In this document: positions 18,253 through 26,611 of the stretch, in pieces | Layout: each line of letters begins with the position of its first letter | How positions within the stretch are numbered: the stretch's first letter is position 1 | Assembly: GCA_965223115.1 (NCBI GenBank) | Contig: OZ244982.1 | Location: 682,001 to 746,000, forward strand | Length of the DNA: 64,000 nucleotides | Direction of reading: 5' to 3' | From: CBDCUI01 sp965223115 | Lineage (GTDB): Bacteria; Pseudomonadota; Gammaproteobacteria; UBA4575 | Program-made: the position numbers and the translations under genes | Notes under the pieces: model-generated | Databases searched by the model: none | Told to the model about the DNA's origin: nothing | What the model saw: only the letters and a program-made list of their open reading frames with translations

Positions 18253-18282
18253 ATTTATTTTTATTTCTTAAAAATATTCCAT

Positions 18283-18558
18283 TTAGAAGTCGATACGCTT
18301 AGAAAAAATTTTACTGGCTGGGTATGTTTTTAAAATTTCGTCGGTTAAAGTATTACGTTCTGCGATAAACCAATATGAAGTGGCGGCATGGCACCACCAT
18401 TCGCGAATTATCCCGGCTGTGTTGTTCGAAAGCCACATAAAATCAGCCCATTCTTCGTCACTCATTTCCTTTGGATTAGGCATTTCTGTTACTTCACCAA
18501 AACAGATAAATTCTGAGATGTTGCGAGGGCCATTGAGGGGACAATTCATGATTTTCAT
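18283..18558 (-). CDS. mgdB: N-methylglutamate dehydrogenase delta subunit (SoxD-like)
   Basis: 91 residues, the usual size of the zinc-binding delta subunit. It has the family pattern CPLNGPRNISEF at residues 5-16, GEVTEMP, EWADFMWLSNNTAG and EWWCHAATSYWF near 53-64. Three cysteines and a histidine can supply the zinc site. It sits 11 bp behind mgdA and 30 bp ahead of mgdC. Confidence 0.92.
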   Translation of the reverse strand: MKIMNCPLNGPRNISEFICFGEVTEMPNPKEMSDEEWADFMWLSNNTAGIIREWWCHAATSYWFIAERNTLTDEILKTYPASKIFSKRIDF

Positions 18559-18569
18559 AAGTCCACTCG

Positions 18570-19811
18570 CTAATGGCTAGCCGCTGTGGCACCAGCTTCG
18601 TTGGAAAGTTTAAATGTTTTAAAACGATCGAGCTTGAATGGTTCAATCATTTTGACGGTTTTTTCTTGAGCAATCGTTTCAGCCATACATTTTCCTGAGA
18701 TAGGTGTGGCTTTAAATCCCCACGTTCCCCAGCCCGCATCTAACCAATAATTTTTTATTGGGCTTTCTCCCATAATAGGGCTGTAGTCTGGTGTCATATC
18801 AGTAATGCCTGCCCATTGGCGTAATAATTTTAGTTCTGCGAAGAAAGGAAATAACTCTAATGCATGTGCAATAAGGCTTTCTTTGAGATCAAGAGTAGAG
18901 CGAGTTGAGTACAGTTCATATGGATCGGAACCACCACCAATTATAATTTCACCACGAGCAGTTTGAGAAACATATGCATGCAAACCTGCAGAACTGACTA
19001 ATGGATTTAGGAATGGTTTGATTGGTTGTGTGACCATCGCTTGTAGTGGGTAGCTACGGATCGGTAGTAAGATACCCGCCATTTTCGCAACTACGGAACT
19101 CATGCCGGCAACCGCTTGTATTGCATGTCCGCATTGAATGGTACCACGATTTGTTTCGATAGCCGTTACTTGCCCTGCTTCAATTTGTATACCTGTTACT
19201 TCTGTACGTTGGTGGATTTCAACACCTAGTTGTGCAGCACGCATGGCATAACCCCATGCCACGGAGTCATGTCGAGCTGTTCCTCCATCACGATGCCAAA
19301 GACCTGCCAGAATTGGAAAACGTGCATTTTCATTCATATTTATACATGGCACGATTTCACGAATTTGCTTACGATCGATCATTTCTGAACGTATGCCTAA
19401 GTGTTTATTTACTTCTGCACGTAAAGAAAAAGTACGAATGCTTGCATCGGTATGAGCGAGAGTAAGTTGTCCTCGTTGTGAGTACATTTGATTGTAGCCT
19501 AATTCATTGGCTAGGTTTTTAAATAGATCCACTGATGCTTTATAAAATGTGACAGCTCCTGGAGAAATATAGTTAGAACGAATTACTGCAGTATTACGCG
19601 CTGTATTACCTCCGCCCACGTAACCTTTATCAAGTACTACGATATTAGTTATACCGTGATAACGTGCTAAATGATAAGCAGTAGATAAACCGTGGCCACC
19701 TGCACCAATAATTACAACATCATAAGATTTTTTTAAATCACATGGCGCTGGAATATCACGTCGAGCAGGATATTTAGTAGAAAAACCGTATTTTAATAAA
19801 CCCCAAGGCAT
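18570..19811 (-). CDS. mgdA: N-methylglutamate dehydrogenase beta subunit (SoxB-like)
   Basis: 413 residues, an FAD-dependent oxidoreductase of the DAO fold. The Rossmann motif VVIIGAGGHGLSTAYH lies near residue 31, and YVGGGNTARNTAVIRSNY near 63-80 and WHRDGGTARHDSVAWGY near 173-190 are typical of sarcosine oxidase beta. The subunit oxidises the N-methyl group of the substrate. It is the first gene of the mgdABCD operon, with AGGA ahead of its ATG and a 160-bp leader behind a possible promoter. Confidence 0.92.
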   Translation of the reverse strand: MPWGLLKYGFSTKYPARRDIPAPCDLKKSYDVVIIGAGGHGLSTAYHLARYHGITNIVVLDKGYVGGGNTARNTAVIRSNYISPGAVTFYKASVDLFKNLANELGYNQMYSQRGQLTLAHTDASIRTFSLRAEVNKHLGIRSEMIDRKQIREIVPCINMNENARFPILAGLWHRDGGTARHDSVAWGYAMRAAQLGVEIHQRTEVTGIQIEAGQVTAIETNRGTIQCGHAIQAVAGMSSVVAKMAGILLPIRSYPLQAMVTQPIKPFLNPLVSSAGLHAYVSQTARGEIIIGGGSDPYELYSTRSTLDLKESLIAHALELFPFFAELKLLRQWAGITDMTPDYSPIMGESPIKNYWLDAGWGTWGFKATPISGKCMAETIAQEKTVKMIEPFKLDRFKTFKLSNEAGATAASH

Positions 19812-19973
19812 ATGTAGTTCCTAGATTATCTGTATGTGTGTTTTGGTCTATTTAAAACAGTCCTACAATTTATTGTTTTATTCTGAGTAATGCTATTTAG
19901 TTACTTCATTAAGAACTTGTTATGATTGACCTAGTTTTACTATTTATATGGATAGTTTAATAAATCATAGAGA

Positions 19974-20002
19974 ATCATTCGTTGTGCTGCATTTTTGGTC
20001 AA
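19974..20002 (-). promoter_or_regulatory. Possible promoter of the mgd operon
   Basis: On the minus strand TTGACC (20002-19997) and AATGAT (19979-19974) are separated by 17 bases, about 160 bp upstream of mgdA. Match is five of six and four of six. No copy of the mgsA palindromes is visible nearby. Confidence 0.35.
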
Positions 20003-20067
20003 TTGCTCGAAAGAATTACTACTAAATGAGTAACATAAAAGTAAATAATTAAATTAATTAGTGTTAC

Positions 20068-20838
20068 TTACAATGTGTTGTTGATAATTAAATTGACTGC
20101 TTCTCCGATATCTTTTGCGATTCGTGTCTCAGTATCTTGTATTTGTTGATTATCAGTTGCTTTGTATTTGCCTGTTTGTACAAGTATTGTTTGCAATCCA
20201 GCATGGAAAGCACCGTTAATATCAGAATCGACGTCATCCCCGATCATGACTGCTTCTCCAGGTCTGCAGCCAAAATTTTTAATGGCTGTATGGAAAAATT
20301 CTTTAGCAGGCTTTCCAAGCACTGTAGCTTTTTGCCCAGTTGCTATTTCTAATGCATATACAAAAGGACCGGCATCTAAGCTAAACCCATCTTCTTCTTT
20401 AAAATAGCGATTTTTACCCATTGCTAGTAGAGGGGCTCCCGAAAATACATATCTAAATGCAGTATTTAATTTTTCATAAGTAAAGTCAGTGCCGGCATCT
20501 CCAACTAAGACGCAATTAAATTCGTTGTCACCGAAATCTGAAAATTCAGATAGCAGGTTAGAGTGTATTAACAAATAAGGCTTTAAATTTCTTTTTTTTA
20601 TATATTCTTTTGCCGCAAGGGGAGTTGTGAACAGTTGATTTTCATCTATTTCAAACTCCATAGCAGAAAGTTTCTTTATAATGTCTACGCGAGTACTTCG
20701 TGTTGTATTTGTAATAAAGCGTAGTGGTAGATTATGAGTATGTAGTTGGTGAATTGCCTCTAATGCGCCAGGTATGGGTTTATTCCCAATATAAAGCACT
20801 CCACTTAAATCTAACAGTATGGCTTTAATCATGATCAA
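20068..20838 (-). CDS. HAD superfamily hydrolase, class IIA (LHPP/NagD-like)
   Basis: 256 residues. Motif I is DLSGVLY near residue 9, motif II is FITNTTRST near 40, the motif III lysine is in VLGKPAKEFF near 174 and motif IV is MIGDDVDSDINGA near 196. Ser replaces the usual second Asp of motif I (DLS instead of DXD), as in the LHPP-type phosphatases that act on phospholysine, phosphohistidine or pyrophosphate. Soluble and cytosolic. It lies alone between the mgd operon and a pseudogene, same strand as mgd but 250 bp upstream, so co-transcription is possible but unproven. Physiological substrate unknown. Confidence 0.82.
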   Translation of the reverse strand: MIMIKAILLDLSGVLYIGNKPIPGALEAIHQLHTHNLPLRFITNTTRSTRVDIIKKLSAMEFEIDENQLFTTPLAAKEYIKKRNLKPYLLIHSNLLSEFSDFGDNEFNCVLVGDAGTDFTYEKLNTAFRYVFSGAPLLAMGKNRYFKEEDGFSLDAGPFVYALEIATGQKATVLGKPAKEFFHTAIKNFGCRPGEAVMIGDDVDSDINGAFHAGLQTILVQTGKYKATDNQQIQDTETRIAKDIGEAVNLIINNTL

Positions 20839-20997
20839 TACGGAATAAGTAAAAGCTTATTTCCATGTTATATGCCAGTAAAAGTATTTTGTCTATGTTT
20901 TAACATATGAAATTTATATGGTTGAGAATAATAAATTTACTTATTTGATTTTTAGTATCTATATTTAAAATTTTAGCAATCACTATAAATAAATAAT

Positions 20998-21698
20998 ATG
21001 CTAATTCAAAAAGAATTAAAAAGATTAGCCAATCCAGATATTGCTGAGCATAGTTAACGTTTTTTTTAAGACTAAAGAAGGTGAGTATGGGTTTGGAGAT
21101 ATTTTTATTGGCGTAAGAGTTCCTGTACTAAGGAAACTAGCAAAAAAATATACTAATCTTAATTTTGCAAATGTAGAAAAACATATTAAATGAAAAATTC
21201 ATGGAGAGCGTCTTACAGGCTTATTGATTCTTGTTAATAAGTACAAGTCTGCTGCAGACGAAAAGGGAAAGAATAAGATATATAAAATTTATATAAAGCA
21301 TTTTAAGTATATTAATAATTGGTATCTTGTAGATGTGACATGTTCGCATATTGTTGGGGTGCAGTTGATGGGTCGAAATAGGGAAGTGCTGTATAAGTGG
21401 GCACGGTCAAATCATTTGTGGATTAAAAGAATAGCAATAATTTCCAATTGGCGGTTTATTAGGAATGGTGATTTAAATGACGTTTTTAAAATCTCTGAAA
21501 TCCTTTTAAAAGATGAGCACGATCTTATCCACAAAGCAGTTGGTTGGAGGTTAAGAGAAGCAGGCAAAAAGAATATAAAAGCATTAGATGCTTTTTTTAA
21601 AAAAACACTACAAATCCATGCCGAGAACTATGTTACGTTATTCTATTGAAAAGATGCCAGAGTCAAAACTTCAGAAATACCTTAAAGGCAAAATATAA
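20998..21698 (+). pseudogene. Degraded DNA alkylation repair protein (AlkD-like)
   Basis: Pieces of one AlkD-type HEAT-repeat protein run through several frames: MLIQKELKRLANPDIAEHS from 20998; EGEYGFGDIFIGVRVPVLRK from about 21077; ERLTGLLILVNKYKS, NNWYLVDVTCSHIVG and HKAVGWRLREAGKK up to about 21615; then MPRTMLRYSIEKMPE and QKYLKGKI to the stop at 21696-21698. Lesions seen: an in-frame TAA at 21055 where Gln is expected, a one-base excess in a T-run at about 21060, an in-frame TGA at about 21192 and a frameshift near 21615. The longest surviving piece (21224-21649) still reads open but lacks both ends. Functional loss looks certain. Confidence 0.85.
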
Positions 21699-21825
21699 AA
21701 TGACATTTTATTATTAATAAAGCAAAGCTAACAGCCACATATTAAATGGAATATCCACTAGTGATTAGTATGCATAAAATGTTTACTATTAACTATAAGG
21801 GTTTTATATAAATGAAGAATTGTGT

Positions 21826-23256
21826 ATGGTTTATTTATATGTAGTTGGTATTTTTTTAATTTTAGCACTTGCTTCATATTCTGCTATTCATGCGCTAACA
21901 AACAAAAGAGATCCTAGAGCTGCTTTTAGCTGGATTGCGGTATGTTTTATACTGCCACTTTTAGGGCCACTCCTCTATTTTTTGTTTGGTATCAATCGTG
22001 TTCGCTCACGTGCACAAAAACTTTCTCATTCCTTATTAAAAATAGACTCATCAGGGCTTGATAAAAAATCAATCAACACATTAAGTGGTTTTATCCCAGA
22101 GACTTTGCAAAACCTACAATATGTATCGCATTGTGTTACAGGATCACCTGTTATAGGTGGCAATAATATAGATATTTTATACTCAGGGCATCAAACTTAC
22201 CCTGCAATGTTAAAAGCAATCCGTGAGTCTGAAAGTTACATTTACTTGTGTGTATACATATTTAAACTAGATAAGGTTGGTGAACAGTTTATTCACGCGC
22301 TAGTGGCAGCGAAAAATCGTGGTGTAGAAGTATTTATATTAATCGATGGTATAGGTGAGTTTTATTCTTGGAAAAAAGCACGTAAGGCCCTTAATAATTT
22401 TAATATCCAAGTTCGTAGTTTTTTACCGCCTAAATTAATTCCTTTTAATTTTTATATTAATTTGCGCAATCATCGTAAGTTATTAGTTGTCGATGACAAA
22501 ATTAGTTTCATAGGAGGTATGAATATTAGTGATGAGTATTTTCATGAAGATAAAGAAGATAAGCACTCTCTAAAAGATGTTCACTTTAAGGTAACTGGAC
22601 CAATAACGCTGCAATTTAAAAAAGTATTTGAAAGTGATTGGCATTTTGCTGGAGGTAAAAACTTATCAGTAAAAAATAATCACACAATAGATGCAAAAAC
22701 TGAGGCACCTATATATTGCCGTGCGATCTCAGATGGTCCCGCAGAAAATATTGATCATTTATCTATTATTTTACTTACAGCAATTAATTCCGCTACTGAT
22801 ACTATCATGCTGATGACACCTTATTTTCTACCTAGTCGTGAATTAATTAGTGCCATGCATACTGCGGCAATAAGGGGTGTAAAGATTAGCATTATTTTGC
22901 CAGAGAAAAATAATCTAAGTTATGTTTCATGGGCATCACGCCATATGTTGTGGGAGCTGCTTGAAATAGGTATTGATATATATATGCAGCCAGAGCCTTT
23001 TGAGCACTCAAAACTATTTATTGTTGATTATCAATATAGTTTAGTCGGTTCTGCTAATATAGATCCACGTAGTCTTCGACTGAATTATGAAATAGCGATG
23101 GAGGTCTATGACAAAAAACTTACCACTGACTTAAGTCAATATTTTCAAGCTATATTGCAAAGCTGTAGTCGCATGACTTTAGAGGAAGTTAATAACCGAC
23201 GGTTGATTATTAAAATTCGTGATGGTATAGCATGGCTATTTTCACCTTATTTATAA
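21826..23256 (+). CDS. cls: Cardiolipin synthase (phospholipase D family)
   Basis: About 476 residues. Two N-terminal membrane segments (about 1-25 and 38-60) precede two phospholipase D motifs: HRKLLVVDD near residue 216, followed by FIGGMNISDEY, and HSKLFIVD near 392, followed by LVGSANIDPRSLRLNYE. This is the standard layout of bacterial cardiolipin synthases, which join two phosphatidylglycerol molecules at the inner membrane. I took the ATG at 21826 with GAAGAA just upstream; a TTG at 21820 is possible. A patatin-like phospholipase gene follows 36 bp later on the same strand, so a lipid-remodelling pair is likely. Confidence 0.92.
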   Translation: MVYLYVVGIFLILALASYSAIHALTNKRDPRAAFSWIAVCFILPLLGPLLYFLFGINRVRSRAQKLSHSLLKIDSSGLDKKSINTLSGFIPETLQNLQYVSHCVTGSPVIGGNNIDILYSGHQTYPAMLKAIRESESYIYLCVYIFKLDKVGEQFIHALVAAKNRGVEVFILIDGIGEFYSWKKARKALNNFNIQVRSFLPPKLIPFNFYINLRNHRKLLVVDDKISFIGGMNISDEYFHEDKEDKHSLKDVHFKVTGPITLQFKKVFESDWHFAGGKNLSVKNNHTIDAKTEAPIYCRAISDGPAENIDHLSIILLTAINSATDTIMLMTPYFLPSRELISAMHTAAIRGVKISIILPEKNNLSYVSWASRHMLWELLEIGIDIYMQPEPFEHSKLFIVDYQYSLVGSANIDPRSLRLNYEIAMEVYDKKLTTDLSQYFQAILQSCSRMTLEEVNNRRLIIKIRDGIAWLFSPYL

Positions 23257-23292
23257 TAGTGCAAACAAGTTAATTCATGTGTATATAAAATT

Positions 23293-24207
23293 GTGAGAAA
23301 AAAAATAAAAATATCATTAGTCTTGGGGAGTGGTGCAGCACGTGGTTTAGCGCATATAGGAGCTATACATTGTTTGCAAGATAGAGGATTTGAAATTAAA
23401 AATATATCTGGATCTTCTATGGGTGCACTAATTGGTGGTATATATGCAGCGGATGATCTGGATCTTTATACTGATTGGGTTTGTGCTTTAAAGCGTAGAA
23501 ATATAATTCGTATGTTAGATTTATCTTTTAATAGAAACTCTATTTTTAAAGGTGAAAAAATCATAGATGTGTTAAGTGACTTGATTGGTGATCGTAATAT
23601 CGAAGATTTGCCAATTGGTTTCACAGCGGTGGCAACGGATATACTTGAACAAAAAGAAGTATGGCTGAATCAAGGGTCATTATTTGGTGCTATACGAGCA
23701 TCAATTGCTATACCAATGGTTTTTTCGCCAGTAAAATTGTCAGGACGTTTGCTTGTAGATGGTGGGATAATTAATCCTGTTCCCATTGCTCCAACATTGC
23801 AAGACGATACAGAATTGACGATAGCAGTTGCGTTAAATGGCCCACCAGAGACTTTTGAAAAGGACCAGCATAGCAGTGCTCAAGAAAATAGTAATAATGA
23901 AAAGAATAGTTATCAAAAAAAGATTGAAAAGTTCATTGATGGTCTAATGCCAAAGAATACAACCCAAGATAATGAAGAGCTAGGCATACTAAATTTAGTA
24001 ACTCAGTCCATGGATACTATGCAGACTTCTATTGCACGATTTAAGCTTGCTGCCTATCGCCCTGATATCGTGATAGAAATACCTAGAAATATTTGCACTT
24101 GGTTAGAATTTGATCGTGCACAAGAGCTAATCAATTTTGGTTATCAACGTACTCTTGATACGTTGACACGATATGATGAATCGTTAGAGCGAAGGAAGTT
24201 TAATTGA
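23293..24207 (+). CDS. Patatin-like phospholipase (RssA-like)
   Basis: 304 residues. The oxyanion loop GSGAARG lies near residue 12, the nucleophile elbow GSSMGALIGG near 40 and the catalytic aspartate in VDGGIINPVP near 155. These form the Ser-Asp dyad of bacterial patatins. No signal peptide is seen. Start is GTG at 23293; no alternative ATG lies nearby. A hydrophilic, low-complexity stretch (about 195-230) interrupts the C-terminal half. Probably co-transcribed with cls. The lipid substrate is unknown. Confidence 0.88.
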   Translation: MRKKIKISLVLGSGAARGLAHIGAIHCLQDRGFEIKNISGSSMGALIGGIYAADDLDLYTDWVCALKRRNIIRMLDLSFNRNSIFKGEKIIDVLSDLIGDRNIEDLPIGFTAVATDILEQKEVWLNQGSLFGAIRASIAIPMVFSPVKLSGRLLVDGGIINPVPIAPTLQDDTELTIAVALNGPPETFEKDQHSSAQENSNNEKNSYQKKIEKFIDGLMPKNTTQDNEELGILNLVTQSMDTMQTSIARFKLAAYRPDIVIEIPRNICTWLEFDRAQELINFGYQRTLDTLTRYDESLERRKFN

Positions 24208-24241
24208 GTAAAAATAAATTATTTTTAGTACTAAATTACTT

Positions 24242-24679
24242 TTATTGCTCCTGTATAGAGTATAAATACATGAGTAATTCGAAAATTCGTCCTCGTACTA
24301 ATGTTTGTGTATTTTCAGGATTAACGATTGACCAACTTTCATTACTATAACGGTCTCCCCATATTGGCATAAGGCGGGTGCCGTGTACTTTCATCATATC
24401 GCGACCATCAATAATGTAATAAAGCTCAACGAAAGGGAAATATCCGTTATTTTCTGCAAGTAGCTGCGTTAAATCTGTAGGCTTAAAAACTAATGCAATA
24501 GAATAAGGGCCATCACCTTTAGCCTTTTCGCCATGACAAAGCGCACAATTTTTCATGTATTCTTTTTCACCAGATAGTGCAATATTATCCAGTTCACTAG
24601 TTTGCGCAAGATTAATTTGCAAAACAAATAATAGCATTCCATATACGAATGGTTTCAGTACTTTTCCTAGAAATAGCAT
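24242..24679 (-). CDS. Small periplasmic c-type cytochrome (paralogue 1)
   Basis: 145 residues with an N-terminal signal segment (about 1-27), one heme motif CALCH near residue 46 followed by GEKAKGDG, and a likely Met ligand in RLMPIWGDRY near 104. It is a clear paralogue of the protein at 26140-26568: both share EYM..CALCHG, KP(T/S)DLT, HG.R.MP.WGDR and RGRIFEL.MYL. Export and heme attachment outside the cytoplasm are expected. It is divergent from the membrane protein gene at 24834, with an FNR-like box between them. Electron partner unknown. Confidence 0.88.
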   Translation of the reverse strand: MLFLGKVLKPFVYGMLLFVLQINLAQTSELDNIALSGEKEYMKNCALCHGEKAKGDGPYSIALVFKPTDLTQLLAENNGYFPFVELYYIIDGRDMMKVHGTRLMPIWGDRYSNESWSIVNPENTQTLVRGRIFELLMYLYSIQEQ

Positions 24680-24739
24680 AAATTCCTCATACAGTATCTT
24701 TCTGAAAGCCTAGCCTATGCAAAAAATTTTATATATACA

Positions 24740-24788
24740 CTGATTTACATCAATTCATAACAATTATACTAACTTTACAATATTAGTT
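24740..24788 (+). promoter_or_regulatory. FNR-like box with class II promoter
   Basis: CTGATTTACATCAA at 24740-24753 matches the FNR/ANR consensus TTGAT-N4-ATCAA at nine of ten defined positions. TACAAT at 24776-24781 lies exactly where a -10 should be for an FNR dimer centred at -41.5, giving a start near 24788. It would drive the membrane protein gene at 24834. The same site could also affect the divergent cytochrome gene, but no good -10 is seen in that direction. Confidence 0.6.
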
Positions 24789-24833
24789 GATAAAAGCCTT
24801 TTTATATTAAAATTCAAGTTATTGAGTTCTGTC

Positions 24834-25226
24834 ATGGTAATAGGAGTGTTGGAAGCTCTGGTCATTATTCTAATTGCAGTTACTGTAATTAAATTAGTCA
24901 TTTTTACAATAAATTCACAATTATGGTATAGGTTTGTTGAAAAGATTTATGCAAAACCAGTAATAATTTCTGTTATTGCGTTGGTTTTAGCGGGCTTAGT
25001 ACTATATTTACTCATCATTTCAGGTGTAACTATATTAGAGATATTGGCAGTATGCCTATTTATAGCGTTGTTGATGATAATAGGTTTTGCTGGTTATATT
25101 GAAGACATACTTGTATGGTTTAAAAGTCAAAACACTATCCATATTTTTAAACGGCTATGGCTTTACTTGTTGGTGTGGTTTTTGTTATTAGCATGGGGTG
25201 CAGGTGAAATATTTTTAAACTATTAG
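24834..25226 (+). CDS. Small integral membrane protein, unknown
   Basis: About 130 residues with roughly four membrane segments (about 3-25, 40-62, 66-88, 105-128). I recognise no family. The ATG at 24834 is chosen over a TTG at 24822. The gene is placed behind the FNR-like class II promoter and between two heme-protein genes, so a role under low oxygen is an inference from context only. Confidence 0.7.
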   Translation: MVIGVLEALVIILIAVTVIKLVIFTINSQLWYRFVEKIYAKPVIISVIALVLAGLVLYLLIISGVTILEILAVCLFIALLMIIGFAGYIEDILVWFKSQNTIHIFKRLWLYLLVWFLLLAWGAGEIFLNY

Positions 25227-25403
25227 AAAATAGCAGTTAACGATTTGTAATTATTAATCTACATATGAAGTTAAGTTGAGATTAAGTTACTATTAAATAT
25301 AGAGTATATAATGCCCTTATTTAAAAATAAGACAGGTATTCATTGCTATATCTGATATTTTTGATTTGATCTGAGAATAATTAATAAAGAAGAAAGGTTT
25401 AAG

Positions 25404-25841
25404 ATGCAGAAATTTCCTCATCATTATCATGTGCGTGCGCAAGGATCACCTACAGGTTCGCTTACTACTTATTCGGAAGGTTTAATGGCTCTTGACATTG
25501 CAGCGCCAAAACAATTTGATGGCCCTGGTGATAAATGGTCTCCAGAAGATTTGTTAATTGCAAGTGTAGCTAGTTGTCTTATTTTAACATTTCGTGCAAT
25601 TGCTAGTGCGTCAAAATTTGAATGGTCAGAACTGAGTTGTAAAACAAAGGGTGTCTTAGAAAGGGTAGAGCGTAAAACCCAATTTACTGAAATGTTTATT
25701 GATGCATCACTTAGTATCGATTCCAATGCAGATAAGGAAAAAGCATTGCAATTACTAGAAAAATCTGAAGAAAATTGCCTAATTACTAACTCATTAACTG
25801 CAAAAATACATTTTACAGCAAATATATCCGTGCTTTCATAA
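25404..25841 (+). CDS. OsmC family protein (peroxide/organic hydroperoxide type)
   Basis: 145 residues. The N-terminal part shows FPHHYHVRAQGSP, then WSPEDLLIASVASCLILTF with the first conserved Cys near residue 57, and EENCLITNSL with the second near 126. These two cysteines are the catalytic pair of OsmC/Ohr peroxidases. Cytosolic; a purine-rich site (GAAGAAAGG) lies ahead of the ATG. Its neighbours are cytochrome and globin genes, which fits a protective role in a redox cluster. The divergence from classical Ohr leaves the substrate open. Confidence 0.88.
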   Translation: MQKFPHHYHVRAQGSPTGSLTTYSEGLMALDIAAPKQFDGPGDKWSPEDLLIASVASCLILTFRAIASASKFEWSELSCKTKGVLERVERKTQFTEMFIDASLSIDSNADKEKALQLLEKSEENCLITNSLTAKIHFTANISVLS

Positions 25842-26139
25842 AATACTTAAATGTTTAGTATTGAATTGAAATTTATTAATATAATTATAATTATACTAGT
25901 TATTAAGCTGTTTCTTTATTAGCATCTCAATACTCATAAAACTGATTGAGATAGTTTAATCAATAATATGTTTTTCTCTGCTTGTTCTTGATTATTTATT
26001 ACCTATTGAGTCACGAGAAATTATCTCAATATAAGTGATATTGATAACAAAAATAAATATATAGTTTGTTTTATGAGTAATATTATTTGGTATAGAAACT
26101 TAAGTATATACTTGGGATGATTTAAGAGGGTTTAGACTA
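25842..26139. promoter_or_regulatory. Intergenic region with paired ATTGAG half-sites
   Basis: Upstream of the second cytochrome gene, ATCTCAAT (25924-25931) is mirrored by ATTGAGAT (25945-25952). A second pair, ATTGAG (26005-26010) and CTCAAT (26025-26030), follows in the opposite arrangement; the last is again part of ATCTCAAT. The rest is AT-rich without a recognisable gene. The repeated half-site reads like an operator array, but no regulator can be named. Confidence 0.45.
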
Positions 26140-26568
26140 ATGAGTAAAGCTATCGTATTAACGAGTTTGATTTTTTTGATATTGTCGAACATAAGTATCG
26201 TAGGTGTATGTCAAGACTTGCAAGATGCCATTCAAGCGGGCAAGCAAGAATACATGCGTTCATGTGCACTGTGTCATGGAGATGGCGGCAAAGGAAATGG
26301 AATTTATGCTTCTAAGCTTCTTGTTAAACCTTCAGATTTAACTTTATTACAAAAACAAAATAACGACGTGTTTCCAACGAGAGAAATTTTTCGTGTTATC
26401 GAAGGAAGCGAAACAATAAAGTTACATGGGCCAAGGACAATGCCTGTATGGGGTGATCGATTTGATCATGAAAGTTTGCTTTATGTAGACGATCGTTTTA
26501 CTAAAACTTTTGTGCGTGGCCGTATATTCGAATTAATCATGTATCTTGATGAAATTCAACTCAAGTAG
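26140..26568 (+). CDS. Small periplasmic c-type cytochrome (paralogue 2)
   Basis: 142 residues. A signal segment (about 1-25, ending near VGVCQ) precedes the heme motif CALCH near residue 46, GDGGKGNG, KPSDLT and the probable Met ligand in TMPVWGDRF near 106. It is a paralogue of the protein encoded at 24242-24679. The permease gene follows 43 bp later, so the two are probably co-transcribed. Single-heme electron carrier; partner unknown. Confidence 0.88.
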   Translation: MSKAIVLTSLIFLILSNISIVGVCQDLQDAIQAGKQEYMRSCALCHGDGGKGNGIYASKLLVKPSDLTLLQKQNNDVFPTREIFRVIEGSETIKLHGPRTMPVWGDRFDHESLLYVDDRFTKTFVRGRIFELIMYLDEIQLK

Positions 26569-26611
26569 CCCAAAAGAAACTACAGTTTGTTATGAGTTTG
26601 ATTGAATCGAT

